Assembly (NCBI GenBank): GCA_964598395.1
Contig: CAZRBW010000006.1
Span: forward strand, 1 to 64,000
Reading direction: 5' to 3'
Origin: CAXBDP01 sp964598395
GTDB lineage: Bacteria > Bacteroidota > Bacteroidia > Cytophagales > Cyclobacteriaceae
Length of the DNA: 64,000 nt
The notes below the pieces were generated by a model. The model saw only the letters and a program-made list of their open reading frames with translations, searched no databases and had not been told where the DNA came from. Below are positions 16,732 through 26,513 of the stretch, one piece after another (positions within the stretch are counted from its first letter, which is position 1; every line of letters begins with the position of its first letter). The position numbers and the translations under genes are program-made.

Positions 16732-18861
16732 ATGACGACCAAAGCTTTACACATACTAAACAAAACATTTGGATTTCAATCATTTAGAGATCGACAGGAA
16801 GAAATTATCAATTCTGTAATTGGTGGAAGAGATTGCCTAACTATTATGCCTACTGGCGGAGGCAAATCAATTTGTTATCAAATTCCAGCCATGGTTTTTG
16901 ATGGCCTTACAATTGTGATTTCACCGCTTATTGCTCTAATGAAAGATCAAGTAGACGCACTAAGGCTAAATGGAATAAATGCAGCTTTCATCAATTCAAC
17001 CCAATCTGCAACGGAGCAAAGTCGAATATTAAATGAAGCCGAATCTGGCCAAATTAAATTACTCTACTGCGCACCAGAAAGACTTATTGGAGGAATAAAT
17101 CCCTTAATTAATTGGCTTAAAAGATGTAATGTCAGCCTATTTGCAATTGACGAAGCGCATTGTATTTCGCAATGGGGTCACGATTTCAGGCCTGAATATT
17201 TGGCTCTGCATCAAATAACCACGGAATTTCCAACCGTGCCCGTAATGGCTCTTACAGCTACAGCCGACAAGCTTACCCGCAGAGATATTCTATCCAAATT
17301 AGGATTAAGAAATCCTGGCATTTTCATTTCCAGTTTCAATCGCAAAAATATCAGCTATACAGTAGAACAAAAATCACAAAGCTTTGGGCGGCTGATGGAT
17401 TTCTTGCTTGAGCATAAAAATGATTCGGGCATAATCTATTGTCTATCAAGGAAATCGGTTGAAGATACCGCCGAAAGGCTCCAAAATGAAGGAATAAATG
17501 CACTACCCTATCATGCAGGATTAGATCAACAAACTAGACAGCAGAATCAAGAACTTTTCCAGAATGATAAGGTGCAAATTATGGTGGCAACTATTGCTTT
17601 TGGGATGGGAATAGATAAATCGAATGTGCGATTTGTGGTGCACATGGATTTGCCCAAAAACATTGAAAGCTATTATCAAGAAACTGGACGAGCTGGTAGA
17701 GATGGCCTCCCAAGTGAAGCTTTGCTGTTTTTCTCTTATGGCGATGTGCAGAAGCTCCAGTATTTTATTCAAATAGAGGATAACAAAGAGCAGACAAAAA
17801 TACTGGATAAAAAGCTCAAGCAAATGGCTGAGTTTTGTCAAATAGATACTTGCAGAAGGCAGTATTTGATGAATTATTTCGATGAGGCTTTCCCAGACCA
17901 TTGCGGGAATTGCGACGTATGTCTCACAAAATTCGAAGTAGAAGATGCTACAGAAAATGCACAAAAAGCATTATCGGCAGTTGTTCGGTTGGAACAGAAC
18001 TTTGGAATGGGCTATGTCATAGACTTCTTAAAAGGGTCAAAATCTAAAAAAATTCACGCGCATCACCGTCAGTTAAAAACATTTGGTATTGGGGATGACA
18101 TGACTAGAGAAGGCTGGCAGGCGTTCTTTAGACAATTATTGAAAGATGAAGTGCTGATCCAAAATGGCTATGAAATGCCTGTATTGGGATTGACAGAAAA
18201 AAGCTGGGAAATTTTGAAGGGACAAAAACCCTATCAAATTAAGAAAGCTAAGTCAATAATCAGTCAGAAAGTGGGAGGTGAAAATTTAGAAAAAGACCTT
18301 TTTGAGAAAATGCGCTACTTGCGAAGCATTCTGGCTGAAGGTGAAAAAGTACCTCCTTATGTGATATTATCGGATGCTAGTCTTATGGAAATGGCAACCT
18401 ATCTCCCGCAAGATTCCAGTGAGCTATTGAGAATAAGTGGTTTTGGGAATATCAAGGTGGAAAAATATGGACAGGATTTTCTCAAAGTGATCCATAAATA
18501 CTGTGAAGAGAATAATCTACAATCACGAATCCATTACAAAAAGAGAGTTACTGCCAAAAAGGTAAATAAAATAACAGACACAAAAACTGAAAGCTACGAG
18601 CTATTTAAGCAAGGAAAGAGTATTGAGGAAATTGCCGAAATTCGATCAATGGCCACTTCAACTATCGAAGGCCATTTAGCTGGATTTGTAGGCAATGGAA
18701 TTATCCCTATTGAAAAGTTTGTGGATGTGAAAACCCAAGCGATGATCAATAAGGCTATTCAGCAATTTGGGTTAGGAAGCATGAAGATCCTTAAAGAAAA
18801 CCTCCCGCCTACAATTAGTTATGGTCAGATAAAAATGGTGATGGCTCAAAAGCTAAAGTAA
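16732..18861 (+). CDS. recQ: ATP-dependent DNA helicase RecQ
   Basis: A 709-residue superfamily 2 helicase. Walker A is in PTGGGKSICYQ (about 40-48), Walker B is DEAH at 140-143 with the RecQ aromatic-rich loop ISQWGHDFRPEY, and motif VI is QETGRAGRDG. The zinc-binding part follows (CRRQYLMNYFDE, then CGNCDVC), then RQC winged helix, an HRDC domain (about 525-600) and a C-terminal helix-turn-helix extension (IEEIAEIRSMATSTIEGHL). It unwinds recombination intermediates and stalled forks. It is flanked by unrelated genes in the same direction. One GCGGGAGG copy lies at 18801. Confidence 0.96.
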   Translation: MTTKALHILNKTFGFQSFRDRQEEIINSVIGGRDCLTIMPTGGGKSICYQIPAMVFDGLTIVISPLIALMKDQVDALRLNGINAAFINSTQSATEQSRILNEAESGQIKLLYCAPERLIGGINPLINWLKRCNVSLFAIDEAHCISQWGHDFRPEYLALHQITTEFPTVPVMALTATADKLTRRDILSKLGLRNPGIFISSFNRKNISYTVEQKSQSFGRLMDFLLEHKNDSGIIYCLSRKSVEDTAERLQNEGINALPYHAGLDQQTRQQNQELFQNDKVQIMVATIAFGMGIDKSNVRFVVHMDLPKNIESYYQETGRAGRDGLPSEALLFFSYGDVQKLQYFIQIEDNKEQTKILDKKLKQMAEFCQIDTCRRQYLMNYFDEAFPDHCGNCDVCLTKFEVEDATENAQKALSAVVRLEQNFGMGYVIDFLKGSKSKKIHAHHRQLKTFGIGDDMTREGWQAFFRQLLKDEVLIQNGYEMPVLGLTEKSWEILKGQKPYQIKKAKSIISQKVGGENLEKDLFEKMRYLRSILAEGEKVPPYVILSDASLMEMATYLPQDSSELLRISGFGNIKVEKYGQDFLKVIHKYCEENNLQSRIHYKKRVTAKKVNKITDTKTESYELFKQGKSIEEIAEIRSMATSTIEGHLAGFVGNGIIPIEKFVDVKTQAMINKAIQQFGLGSMKILKENLPPTISYGQIKMVMAQKLK

Positions 18862-18945
18862 AGCAAAAACATTTGATGAACTTTTTAACCTAAAGTTCTT
18901 TTACATTTGTTGTTTATTGACTCCTTTAGATTCCTCAAAAATTTT

Positions 18946-20352
18946 ATGTCCCAAATAAGAGATAAGCAAAAGCTGCTTATCATAAACGAAAATATGTGGC
19001 GGGTAATGTGGAAACTTTCGGTTCCTGCAATACTCGCTATGGTATTATTCGGGCTCAATGCTTTTTTGGATGCCGTTTTTGTTGGACAACTAATCAATGC
19101 CACAGCCTTAGCCGCTGTTTCTATTTCTTATCCACTTTCGCAGATTACATTTGGCTTAGGCTCACTTATTGGTATTGGTGCTGGCACAGTTTTAAGTATT
19201 GCTATCGGCGCAGGCGACACCAGTTCTCAGCAAAAAATATTGGGAAACTTAACCACGCTTTGCTTCATTATTTCAGTAGTATTTGCAATTCCATCATGGT
19301 TTTTTGCCGAGGAAATGGTTTCTCTGATGGGTGCTGAAGGTGAATTGCTTAGACTGGGGACTGAGTACTTCAAGGCTACACTACCAGGTGCATTCTTTTG
19401 GATTTTGGGATTGGCTATCAACATGCTTATTCGCGGGGAAGGCAAACTCAAAGAAGCAGCCTATATGATGGCTATTGGCTTAATTATCAATATCATTCTC
19501 AACCCAATTTTTATTTCAACATTTAAAATGGGCGTAGCAGGCGCGGCTTGGGCCACCAATATTGGGATGATTACGTATGCAATTGTAGGGTATTGGTATT
19601 TCATTCGCGGGAAAGCCTCATTCGATACAGATGTACGCTACCTAGGTATTGATAAAAAACTCTCAAAATCTATCCTTTCTCTTGGCTTTCCTTCCTTGAT
19701 AATGTCACTGATGGGCTTGATACAAGCATTGGTGGTTTACAATGCCATCAATAATTATGGTACCCAATCTGACGTAGCCTTTTTCGCAGCATCTAATCGG
19801 ACAGTCCTATTTCTGATTACTCCACTTTTTGGTTTGATGCGTGCTTTACAGCCAGTAATTGGAATGAATTATGGCGCAGGAAAAATGGATAGAGTGGAAA
19901 GTAGCTACAAAACATTCTCTCTAGCTGGTTTCCTTATCATATTTCCATTCTGGCTTTTGATGAATATTTTTCCTGAAAATTCGCTGAACCTAATGCTTCC
20001 TGGCTATGTCTACGGGCCAGAAGAAATATGGAATTTCAGGGTATATACATTCGTACTCCCATTCCTCCCGCTAGTTTTTATGGGATTAACGTTCTTTCCT
20101 TCTATTGAGCGAGGAAAAATCGCTAGCATCTTGAGTTTGCTTCGGCAATTGATATTCTACATTCCAATAATGCTGATCATACCAATGTACTTTGGTATAC
20201 GTGGTGTATTCTTTGGTGCAACAGTCATTGATATTATAATGACCATTTTAATCGTCTATTATGTAAAAAGAGAATTTAAGAATATTAGAAATAAAAAGGC
20301 TGATAAGAATCTTGAGATGAGGGATGCCAGTATGCTTCCCAAACAAGTTTAA
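18946..20352 (+). CDS. MATE-family efflux transporter
   Basis: About 468 residues with twelve predicted membrane helices in two related halves; the ATG at 18946 is preferred over a TTG 13 codons upstream. WKLSVPAILAMVLFGLNAF and the following FVGQLINATALAAVS match helix 1-2 of MATE proteins, which export cationic drugs or metabolites against Na+ or H+. A perfect palindrome lies just downstream, between this gene and the Bat genes. The substrate cannot be predicted. Confidence 0.92.
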   Translation: MSQIRDKQKLLIINENMWRVMWKLSVPAILAMVLFGLNAFLDAVFVGQLINATALAAVSISYPLSQITFGLGSLIGIGAGTVLSIAIGAGDTSSQQKILGNLTTLCFIISVVFAIPSWFFAEEMVSLMGAEGELLRLGTEYFKATLPGAFFWILGLAINMLIRGEGKLKEAAYMMAIGLIINIILNPIFISTFKMGVAGAAWATNIGMITYAIVGYWYFIRGKASFDTDVRYLGIDKKLSKSILSLGFPSLIMSLMGLIQALVVYNAINNYGTQSDVAFFAASNRTVLFLITPLFGLMRALQPVIGMNYGAGKMDRVESSYKTFSLAGFLIIFPFWLLMNIFPENSLNLMLPGYVYGPEEIWNFRVYTFVLPFLPLVFMGLTFFPSIERGKIASILSLLRQLIFYIPIMLIIPMYFGIRGVFFGATVIDIIMTILIVYYVKREFKNIRNKKADKNLEMRDASMLPKQV

Positions 20353-20363
20353 CACCGCCTCAA

Positions 20364-20377
20364 ACAAACCGGTTTGT
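20364..20377. promoter_or_regulatory. Perfect 14-bp palindrome ACAAACCGGTTTGT
   Basis: Lies 12 bases past the MATE stop and 63 bases before the BatB-like ATG. The symmetric AAACCGGTTT core is the form typical of TetR-family operators. It is not followed by a T-run, so it is unlikely to be a terminator. A regulator cannot be named from this window. Confidence 0.45.
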
Positions 20378-20440
20378 GCCTAAGCTATCAGGAACTATAT
20401 TTGCTAGTAAGGTGAAAGTTCCCCTTGAAAAATACATTGA

Positions 20441-21409
20441 ATGGAGTGGTTTAATAGTTTTTCCACATTTGAAATAAGCGTTATAGGGCTTTTTGCCATT
20501 GCGTATATCTTATACTTTCGCAGATGGTATCAGGCTGGCAAGCTACTAAAGCAAAAAGGTGGAAACTGGTCTTATAAATTTATCATTAGAAGTATTTATT
20601 TTACCTTAATAATTGTGTCTTTACTCGGGCCTACATTTGGCGTGACACAAAAGGAAATAGAATCTAGTGGAAAAGATATTTATGTTTTGGTGGATTTATC
20701 CAAATCGATGGATGCCCATGATATCGCGCCAACGAGAATCGAAAAAGTGAAATTTGAGTTGAAAAAGCTTGCAAACACATTCGTTACGGATAGGTTGGGA
20801 TTGATTATTTTTGGTTCAGAATCATTTGTTCAATGTCCGCTTACTTTCGATAATTCGGCACTTAATCTTTTTATTGAAACCCTCAATACAAATTTGGTTT
20901 CTTCAAGTGGGACTGATTTTGGACCTCCATTAAAGATGGCTTTAGAAAAACTTATACAAGAAGGTGACCAATCAGGGAAGCAATCTTCAAAAATAATTGT
21001 CCTTATTAGTGACGGGGAGGACTTTGGTGAAGAAACAGCGGATGCAATAAGAGAATTGCGTAGAGAAGGCGTAAAAGTTTTCACCATTGGTGTGGGAACT
21101 GAGGAAGGCAGCACAATAAGAGATGGAGTGGACGTGCGTAAAGACCAAAACGGCCAACCTGTCGTTACACGTTTGAACTCTAGAGCGCTTAAGGAAGTTG
21201 CAGTAGAGACAAGCGGAAAATACTTCGAAATAAATGAAAGTCTAAACGAAATCCCAAGACTCATCAGTGCTATTGATAGTGTGGAAGGAGAATTTAGACA
21301 AAGCCGACAAGTTGATGTGACGGCAAATAAGTATTATTATTTTCTTGCTGCTGGATTATTCTTAATGTTTATAGATGCTTTAGTAAGTGTAAGATTATTC
21401 AAACTATGA
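20441..21409 (+). CDS. Von Willebrand factor A protein, BatB-like
   Basis: A 322-residue membrane-anchored protein with N-terminal helices (residues about 10-28 and 50-68), a VWA domain carrying the metal-ion-dependent adhesion site DLSKSM (about 86-91), and a C-terminal helix. This is the BatA/BatB layout from Bacteroides aerotolerance loci. The VWA domain projects into the periplasm and binds a divalent cation. The next gene, BatC-like, overlaps by four bases (ATGA). BatA, BatD, BatE and the MoxR ATPase are not adjacent, so this is a reduced locus. Confidence 0.9.
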   Translation: MEWFNSFSTFEISVIGLFAIAYILYFRRWYQAGKLLKQKGGNWSYKFIIRSIYFTLIIVSLLGPTFGVTQKEIESSGKDIYVLVDLSKSMDAHDIAPTRIEKVKFELKKLANTFVTDRLGLIIFGSESFVQCPLTFDNSALNLFIETLNTNLVSSSGTDFGPPLKMALEKLIQEGDQSGKQSSKIIVLISDGEDFGEETADAIRELRREGVKVFTIGVGTEEGSTIRDGVDVRKDQNGQPVVTRLNSRALKEVAVETSGKYFEINESLNEIPRLISAIDSVEGEFRQSRQVDVTANKYYYFLAAGLFLMFIDALVSVRLFKL

Positions 21410-22236
21410 TAAAATTCATTTTATTAATTTTCTTGATGGTTAATCCCATTACAGACTTCAATGATATAGCAAGAACCAATTCATTGAAGAGAGAGGCGAG
21501 GGAGGCATACAACAATAGTGACTATGAAAAAGCAATAAGTAAATACAACATTTTATTGCAGGAATATCAGCAAACTGATCCGAACATGTCACTGAATTTA
21601 TCACATTCCTACTACAAAATGGGTAATATGGAAGAGGCAGAAAAGACTTACAAACCACTTATTGCTTCATCTGACATGAAAGTTCGATCAATTGCTAATC
21701 AACAATTGGGTAATATGGCATCTTCCAAAAAAGATTACAAAACTGCACTAAACTACTACAAAGCGGCCCTGAAAGCTGCTCCAGATAATGAGGAAGCTCG
21801 ATACAATTACGAACTCACCAAAAAACTGCTAGACCAGCAAAAAGAACAGCAGGAAGATGAAGATAGTGAAGATGAACAAGAGCAGGAGCAGGAAAGCGAA
21901 GAAGAGAAAAAGGAACAAGAAGAGGGATCTGAAAGCGAAGAAAATCAAGAAAAAGGAGAAGAAACTGAGGAACAGTCTGAATCTGAAAAACAAGAAGGTG
22001 AAGCTGAAAAAGAAACTGAAGAGCAAAACAAAGACGCTGAGCAACAAGAGCAAAATGAGGAAGACCAGAGAATGGAAGATATGCAATCTCTAAAAGAAAA
22101 GCTTGAAGAACTCAACATGAATGAAGAAACGGCCAAGATGATATTGGAGGCTCTGAAAAACCAAGAAATTCAGTATATCCAACAGAAACGTCGTCAATCA
22201 ACCCAACCAAAGAAATCAGGAAAGCCTGATTGGTGA
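21406..22236 (+). CDS. TPR protein, BatC-like, with long acidic region
   Basis: A 276-residue protein with an N-terminal signal or anchor, TPR repeats at about 28-140, then an extreme Glu/Gln/Lys/Ser low-complexity segment at about 145-225 and a conserved C-terminal helix (ETAKMILEALKNQEIQYIQQ) typical of BatC. BatC is thought to act with BatB at the inner membrane. It overlaps the BatB-like gene by four bases, indicating translational coupling. Long open frames on both strands across the acidic region are composition artefacts. Confidence 0.88.
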   Translation: MIKFILLIFLMVNPITDFNDIARTNSLKREAREAYNNSDYEKAISKYNILLQEYQQTDPNMSLNLSHSYYKMGNMEEAEKTYKPLIASSDMKVRSIANQQLGNMASSKKDYKTALNYYKAALKAAPDNEEARYNYELTKKLLDQQKEQQEDEDSEDEQEQEQESEEEKKEQEEGSESEENQEKGEETEEQSESEKQEGEAEKETEEQNKDAEQQEQNEEDQRMEDMQSLKEKLEELNMNEETAKMILEALKNQEIQYIQQKRRQSTQPKKSGKPDW

Positions 22237-22270
22237 AATCTGAAAATTATTATCAACCATATATTTGAAA

Positions 22271-23449
22271 ATGAGAGAAGTATATATCGTATCCGTATCT
22301 AGAACACCTATAGGAAGTTTTGGTGGCGCGTTAGCAGGACTTACAGCTCCGCAACTTGGCGCTGAAGCAATCAAAGGTGCCTTAACAAAAATCAATTTAA
22401 ACCCAGCTGAAGTAAACGAAGTATATATGGGAAATGTGCTTACAGCCAATGTAGGTCAAGCACCAGCAACACAAGCATCCATCTTCGCTGGGATCCCAAA
22501 TAATACTCCTACAACTACTGTAAATAAAGTGTGTGCATCTGGCATGAAAACCATCATGCTTGGTGCCCAATCTATTATGTTGGGAACCAACGACGTGGTA
22601 GTAGCGGGAGGAATGGAATCCATGAGCAATGCTCCATTCTATCTTGAAAATAACCGCTGGGGAGCAAAACTGGGCCATGGTAAAGTAGTAGATGGTATTA
22701 TTAGAGATGGCCTTTGGGATGTGTACAAAGATTACCATATGGGCAATGCTGCCGAACTTTGCGCAACGGACAAAAACATAAGCCGCGAAGATCAAGATGC
22801 CTATGCAATTGAATCTTACAAAAGATCTGCAGCAGCTAGCGAAGCTGGCAAATTCAAAGGTGAAATCACTCCTGTAAGTATTCCTCAGCGCAAAGGCGAT
22901 CCTATCGTGGTTGATACAGACGAAGAATATTCGAATGTGAAATATGACAAAATTCCTTCTCTAAGACCTGTATTTGACAAAGCTGGAACAGTAACTGCGG
23001 CTAATGCATCTTCCATAAACGACGGTGCTGCGGTAGTAATATTGATGAGCAAAGAAAAAGCTGAGGCTTTAGGCATTAAGCCAATTGCCAAAATCAGAGG
23101 CTTTGCAGACGCACAACAAGCACCAGAGTGGTTTACAACTGCTCCTTCAGAAGCAATTCCAAAAGCGTTGGCAAATGCTGGCGTTAAAGCTGAGGAAGTA
23201 GATTTCTATGAAATAAACGAGGCCTTCTCAGTAGTATGTATTGCAAATAATCAAATCCTAAATCTTGACCCTAAAAAAGTGAATATTTATGGTGGCGCTG
23301 TTTCTCTTGGTCACCCAATCGGCTGCTCAGGTGCTAGAATTGTAGTAACCCTAAGCAGTATACTGAGCCAAGAAAATGGTAAAATCGGCGTGGCTGGTAT
23401 TTGCAATGGTGGTGGCGGTGCCTCTGCAATTGTAATTGAGAAAATGTAA
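22271..23449 (+). CDS. Acetyl-CoA C-acyltransferase (thiolase)
   Basis: About 392 residues; the ATG at 22271 is preferred to the TTG two codons earlier. Catalytic motifs are complete: NKVCASGMK with the nucleophilic Cys near residue 88, NEAFSV with the His-adjacent Asn/Glu, and GHPIGCSGAR with the second Cys. It catalyses reversible thiolysis or condensation of acyl-CoA and acetyl-CoA. An enoyl-CoA hydratase gene is about 11 kb away and not linked. It cannot be assigned to beta-oxidation or acetoacetyl-CoA synthesis from sequence alone. Confidence 0.95.
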   Translation: MREVYIVSVSRTPIGSFGGALAGLTAPQLGAEAIKGALTKINLNPAEVNEVYMGNVLTANVGQAPATQASIFAGIPNNTPTTTVNKVCASGMKTIMLGAQSIMLGTNDVVVAGGMESMSNAPFYLENNRWGAKLGHGKVVDGIIRDGLWDVYKDYHMGNAAELCATDKNISREDQDAYAIESYKRSAAASEAGKFKGEITPVSIPQRKGDPIVVDTDEEYSNVKYDKIPSLRPVFDKAGTVTAANASSINDGAAVVILMSKEKAEALGIKPIAKIRGFADAQQAPEWFTTAPSEAIPKALANAGVKAEEVDFYEINEAFSVVCIANNQILNLDPKKVNIYGGAVSLGHPIGCSGARIVVTLSSILSQENGKIGVAGICNGGGGASAIVIEKM

Positions 23450-23471
23450 TTTAACAATTAGTAATAAATTG

Positions 23472-23503
23472 AAATCCCTCTTTGCGAAATCATAGAGGGA
23501 TTT
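23472..23503 (+). terminator. Rho-independent terminator after thiolase
   Basis: Perfect 10-bp stem AAATCCCTCT/AGAGGGATTT followed by a T-run. Confidence 0.88.
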
Positions 23504-23630
23504 TTTTTACTTACTATAGCCATTTTCATTAAGGGAAGCCCTGTGATAAAAGAAATTTCTTTTCTCTCACTAAATCAAAGCAAACTTCAACTCTAGTTCA
23601 CTTGAAAGAGGTAGAGTGACAATCAGAAAA

Positions 23631-24716
23631 TCAGTCTCTAATATTTATTTTCACCATTAACTGTCTAGCCGGGTAGCGTGGATCATTGGTAAAGAAAGTG
23701 AGATTTTTGTATTCCGTACCCACTCTTTTGTTAGTATCAAAATGTATTGCAATCTCTCCATTTTCACCTGGAGAAAAACTATCTTTCGCTAGTGTAAAAG
23801 TAACACATTCGCAATTGCTAATAACTTTACGTATTACTAAATCACTAGCGCCAGAATTGCTAAATTCGAAGGTTTTTGTTACTACTTTTCCTTTGTCTGC
23901 ATTACCAAAATCTAAGAGTGTTTCTGTAATGCCCATCGATGGTGCTCTATCTAATTCCTCCCGAGTCATTGGAGGGAAATAATCCTCAATAGTTGATGTG
24001 ATGATGAGTGGCTTTCTTGGCATCATTTCATCACTCGTTAAAATATTTACAGTGTCAGTAAAATAGCCAATGTCATTTCTATTTGTCCCAAAATATTTTA
24101 CTTCCATTTCAGTGTGACTACTTCCCAAAATTGTATCTGCTAAAAATGAGAATTTCAAAAAATTAGCTTCTGTTTCAACTGCCAAAAAATGAACAGTTTC
24201 TGTAGATGCATTATAAATATCCACTATATAGGATATTGTGTCATTAGTGGTGAAATTACCCAAATTTACATATTTGGTTCTGAATCGTAGATTACCAACG
24301 GTATGTGGAAATTCTCTAGTTGGATTGATTATCGGCATTACCACGATGCCTTCTATAACCAAATTGATTGGTGCTTCCATGCCCTTCAAAAAAACTTGGG
24401 TAATTCGGCTGAATGCTCCTGGCCTATTTGTTGGGTCATACATTATTTGTACATAGCCCAATTCGCCTGGCTCAAGTGGATCTCCAGTATAGGCGGTGGT
24501 CGTACAGCCACAGTCCATTTGCAATCGTTCAATTTGCACCACTGTGTCAGTCACGTTTCTAAACGAAAAAGACACCTCCACCAAACCTGCTTGTTCCTTT
24601 ACCCTACCTAAATCTTTTCGCTCTTGATCAAACTTCAACGGCAAAACATTTTGAGCTTGAAGCATTTGCGTGCATAGCACAAAGACAAGAATTGATAATA
24701 GGTTTTTTAATTTCAT
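23631..24716 (-). CDS. Secreted DUF1573 domain protein
   Basis: About 361 residues from the ATG at 24716, chosen because it begins the signal peptide (MKLKNLLSILVFVLCTQMLQA). Two DUF1573-type beta-sandwich domains are visible, each with a Cys pair: MDCGCTT near residue 65 and SNCECV near 300. These Ig-like domains are common in exported Bacteroidota proteins; the function is unknown. It is divergent from trpS. The 180 bases between the thiolase and this gene hold the thiolase terminator and nothing else I recognise. Confidence 0.85.
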   Translation of the reverse strand: MKLKNLLSILVFVLCTQMLQAQNVLPLKFDQERKDLGRVKEQAGLVEVSFSFRNVTDTVVQIERLQMDCGCTTTAYTGDPLEPGELGYVQIMYDPTNRPGAFSRITQVFLKGMEAPINLVIEGIVVMPIINPTREFPHTVGNLRFRTKYVNLGNFTTNDTISYIVDIYNASTETVHFLAVETEANFLKFSFLADTILGSSHTEMEVKYFGTNRNDIGYFTDTVNILTSDEMMPRKPLIITSTIEDYFPPMTREELDRAPSMGITETLLDFGNADKGKVVTKTFEFSNSGASDLVIRKVISNCECVTFTLAKDSFSPGENGEIAIHFDTNKRVGTEYKNLTFFTNDPRYPARQLMVKINIRD

Positions 24717-24805
24717 GTTTTTTGGATTAGATCCTTTTCTATTGAACAAAGTTACGGTCTCGCCACCGTTAATTTTATTAATTTGCATCCAAATTAAGAA
24801 TTAAC

Positions 24806-25777
24806 ATGGCGAGGATTTTAACAGGAATACAAAGTTCGGGAAGACCCCATTTAGGAAATCTGCTAGGAGCAATCATTCCAGCAATCGAAATGTCCAAACA
24901 AAGTGGAAATGATTCACTTTTTTTCATAGCAGACCTTCATTCACTCACTACCATAAAGGATGCCGAAGTTCGCAGACAAAATGTAAATGCTATTGCTGCT
25001 GCCTGGCTAGCCTTCGGATTCGATACCAATACGAACATATTTTATCGTCAGTCGCGCATTAACGAGGTGTGTGAACTTACTTGGTATTTGAGCTGCTTCA
25101 CTCCTTTTCCCATGCTCAACAATGCCCATGCGTTCAAAGACAAATCGGACAGATTAAGCGATGTGAATGCAGGCCTTTTCGTATATCCAGTATTAATGGC
25201 AGCTGATATCATTCTTTATAGCGCGGATTTTGTGCCTGTAGGCAAAGATCAACAGCAGCATTTGGAAATGACTCGCGACATTGCCAGCAGCTTCAACTTT
25301 CTGTACGGCGATACTTTCGTATTACCAGAGGCCAAAATCAATGAAGATTTGAAAACCATTCCAGGTACTGATGGCGAGAAAATGAGTAAATCCTATCAAA
25401 ACACAATTGATATTTTTGATAATGAAAAGGATTTAAAAAAATCTGTGATGTCTATTTTGACAGATAGTACTCCATTAGAAGAGCCTAAAAATCCGGATAC
25501 TTGTAATGTATTTAAGCTCTACAGCTTGGTAGCCGATGCAAAGCAAACAAGCGAATTGCGAACGAAATATGAGGCGGGAGGATTTGGCTATGGTCATGCT
25601 AAAAAAGAGTTACTTGGCTTATTTTTAGATAAATATGCCGAGCCAAGAAAAATCTTCAATTACTACATGGAGAATCCCCACGAACTAGAACAAAAACTAA
25701 CCGAAGGCGAAAATAAAGCAAGAGCAATAGCCCAAGCAAAAATTGCTGAGGTTAGAAGCAAACTTGGCTTTGCTTAA
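24806..25777 (+). CDS. trpS: Tryptophanyl-tRNA synthetase
   Basis: A 323-residue class I synthetase. The HIGH-type motif appears as PHLGN near residue 14 and the KMSKS loop as EKMSKSYQNT near 195; the length is normal for bacterial TrpRS. It charges tRNA-Trp with tryptophan. It is divergent from the DUF1573 gene by 89 bp and is probably monocistronic. One GCGGGAGG copy is at 25574, encoding EAGGF. Confidence 0.97.
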   Translation: MARILTGIQSSGRPHLGNLLGAIIPAIEMSKQSGNDSLFFIADLHSLTTIKDAEVRRQNVNAIAAAWLAFGFDTNTNIFYRQSRINEVCELTWYLSCFTPFPMLNNAHAFKDKSDRLSDVNAGLFVYPVLMAADIILYSADFVPVGKDQQQHLEMTRDIASSFNFLYGDTFVLPEAKINEDLKTIPGTDGEKMSKSYQNTIDIFDNEKDLKKSVMSILTDSTPLEEPKNPDTCNVFKLYSLVADAKQTSELRTKYEAGGFGYGHAKKELLGLFLDKYAEPRKIFNYYMENPHELEQKLTEGENKARAIAQAKIAEVRSKLGFA

Positions 25778-25879
25778 TTCTTGATTTAAGCATTAATGAA
25801 TTTAAGAATTGATAACAATTAAACTGCTGAGCAGTTAACACTACTATACCAGAAAACTTAAATTTAAAAATAATATACA

Positions 25880-26377
25880 ATGGCAAAAATTACATTAGGA
25901 GGAACGCCCTGCAATACCAATGGTGAATTACCTCAAAAAGGTGCATCTGCACCAAATTTCCAACTTACAAAAGCTGATTTATCAGAAGTAAACGACAATC
26001 AATTTTTAGGCAAAAACGTAATACTCAATATATTCCCTAGTGTGGATACGGCTGTATGTGCTACCTCAGTTCGTAAATTCAACGAAAAGGCTAGTAGCCT
26101 TCCGGACACAGTAGTACTTTCTGTTTCCAAAGATTTACCTTTTGCACTAAAGAGATTCTGTGCAGCTGAAGGATTGGAAAATGTGCATGCATTATCTGAT
26201 TTCAAAAACCGTGGTTTCGATACAGACTACGGTGTGAAAATCGTAGATGGAGGATTTAGTGGTCTTATGGCTAGAGCAGTTGTTGTGCTAGATAAAGAAG
26301 GAAAAGTAACTCATAGCGAACTGGTTTCAGAAATAGGCAACGAGCCTAATTATGACGCTGCAATTGCTGCTTTGTAA
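25880..26377 (+). CDS. tpx: Thiol peroxidase
   Basis: A 165-residue atypical 2-Cys peroxiredoxin. The peroxidatic Cys60 lies in TAVCATSVRKFN and the resolving Cys94 in KRFCAAEGLENV, the standard Tpx spacing. It reduces alkyl hydroperoxides and hydrogen peroxide with thioredoxin as donor. An extra Cys11 is present and not part of the conserved pair. It is followed by a strong terminator. Confidence 0.97.
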   Translation: MAKITLGGTPCNTNGELPQKGASAPNFQLTKADLSEVNDNQFLGKNVILNIFPSVDTAVCATSVRKFNEKASSLPDTVVLSVSKDLPFALKRFCAAEGLENVHALSDFKNRGFDTDYGVKIVDGGFSGLMARAVVVLDKEGKVTHSELVSEIGNEPNYDAAIAAL

Positions 26378-26402
26378 GAGAAAATCATAAATTCAATATT
26401 CT

Positions 26403-26430
26403 AAAAACCGCAAATCTCTTTGCGGTTTTT
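26403..26430 (+). terminator. Rho-independent terminator after tpx
   Basis: Stem AAAAACCGCAAA/TTTGCGGTTTTT with a four-base loop, followed by further T residues. Confidence 0.88.
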
Positions 26431-26513
26431 TTATTCCTTCATATTGAAAATTTGGACAGAAAAAAACCTAACCAATTACTCAGTCAGGTTTTAGCCTTAA
26501 TATTTTTCAACTT

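Noticed and set aside
21829..22136. Long open frames on both strands across the BatC acidic region (Phe/Leu/Ser-rich and Lys/Arg-rich)
   Set aside because: They arise from repetitive GAA/GAG codons in the real BatC frame; no plausible start context or protein composition.
23521..23630. Short palindrome AAAGAAATTTCTTT after the thiolase terminator
   Set aside because: Short AT-rich self-complementarity is expected in this base composition and has no supporting context.
26461..26495. Imperfect AAACCT/AGGTTT hairpin after the uncharacterised gene
   Set aside because: Arms are short with a long loop; not a convincing terminator.
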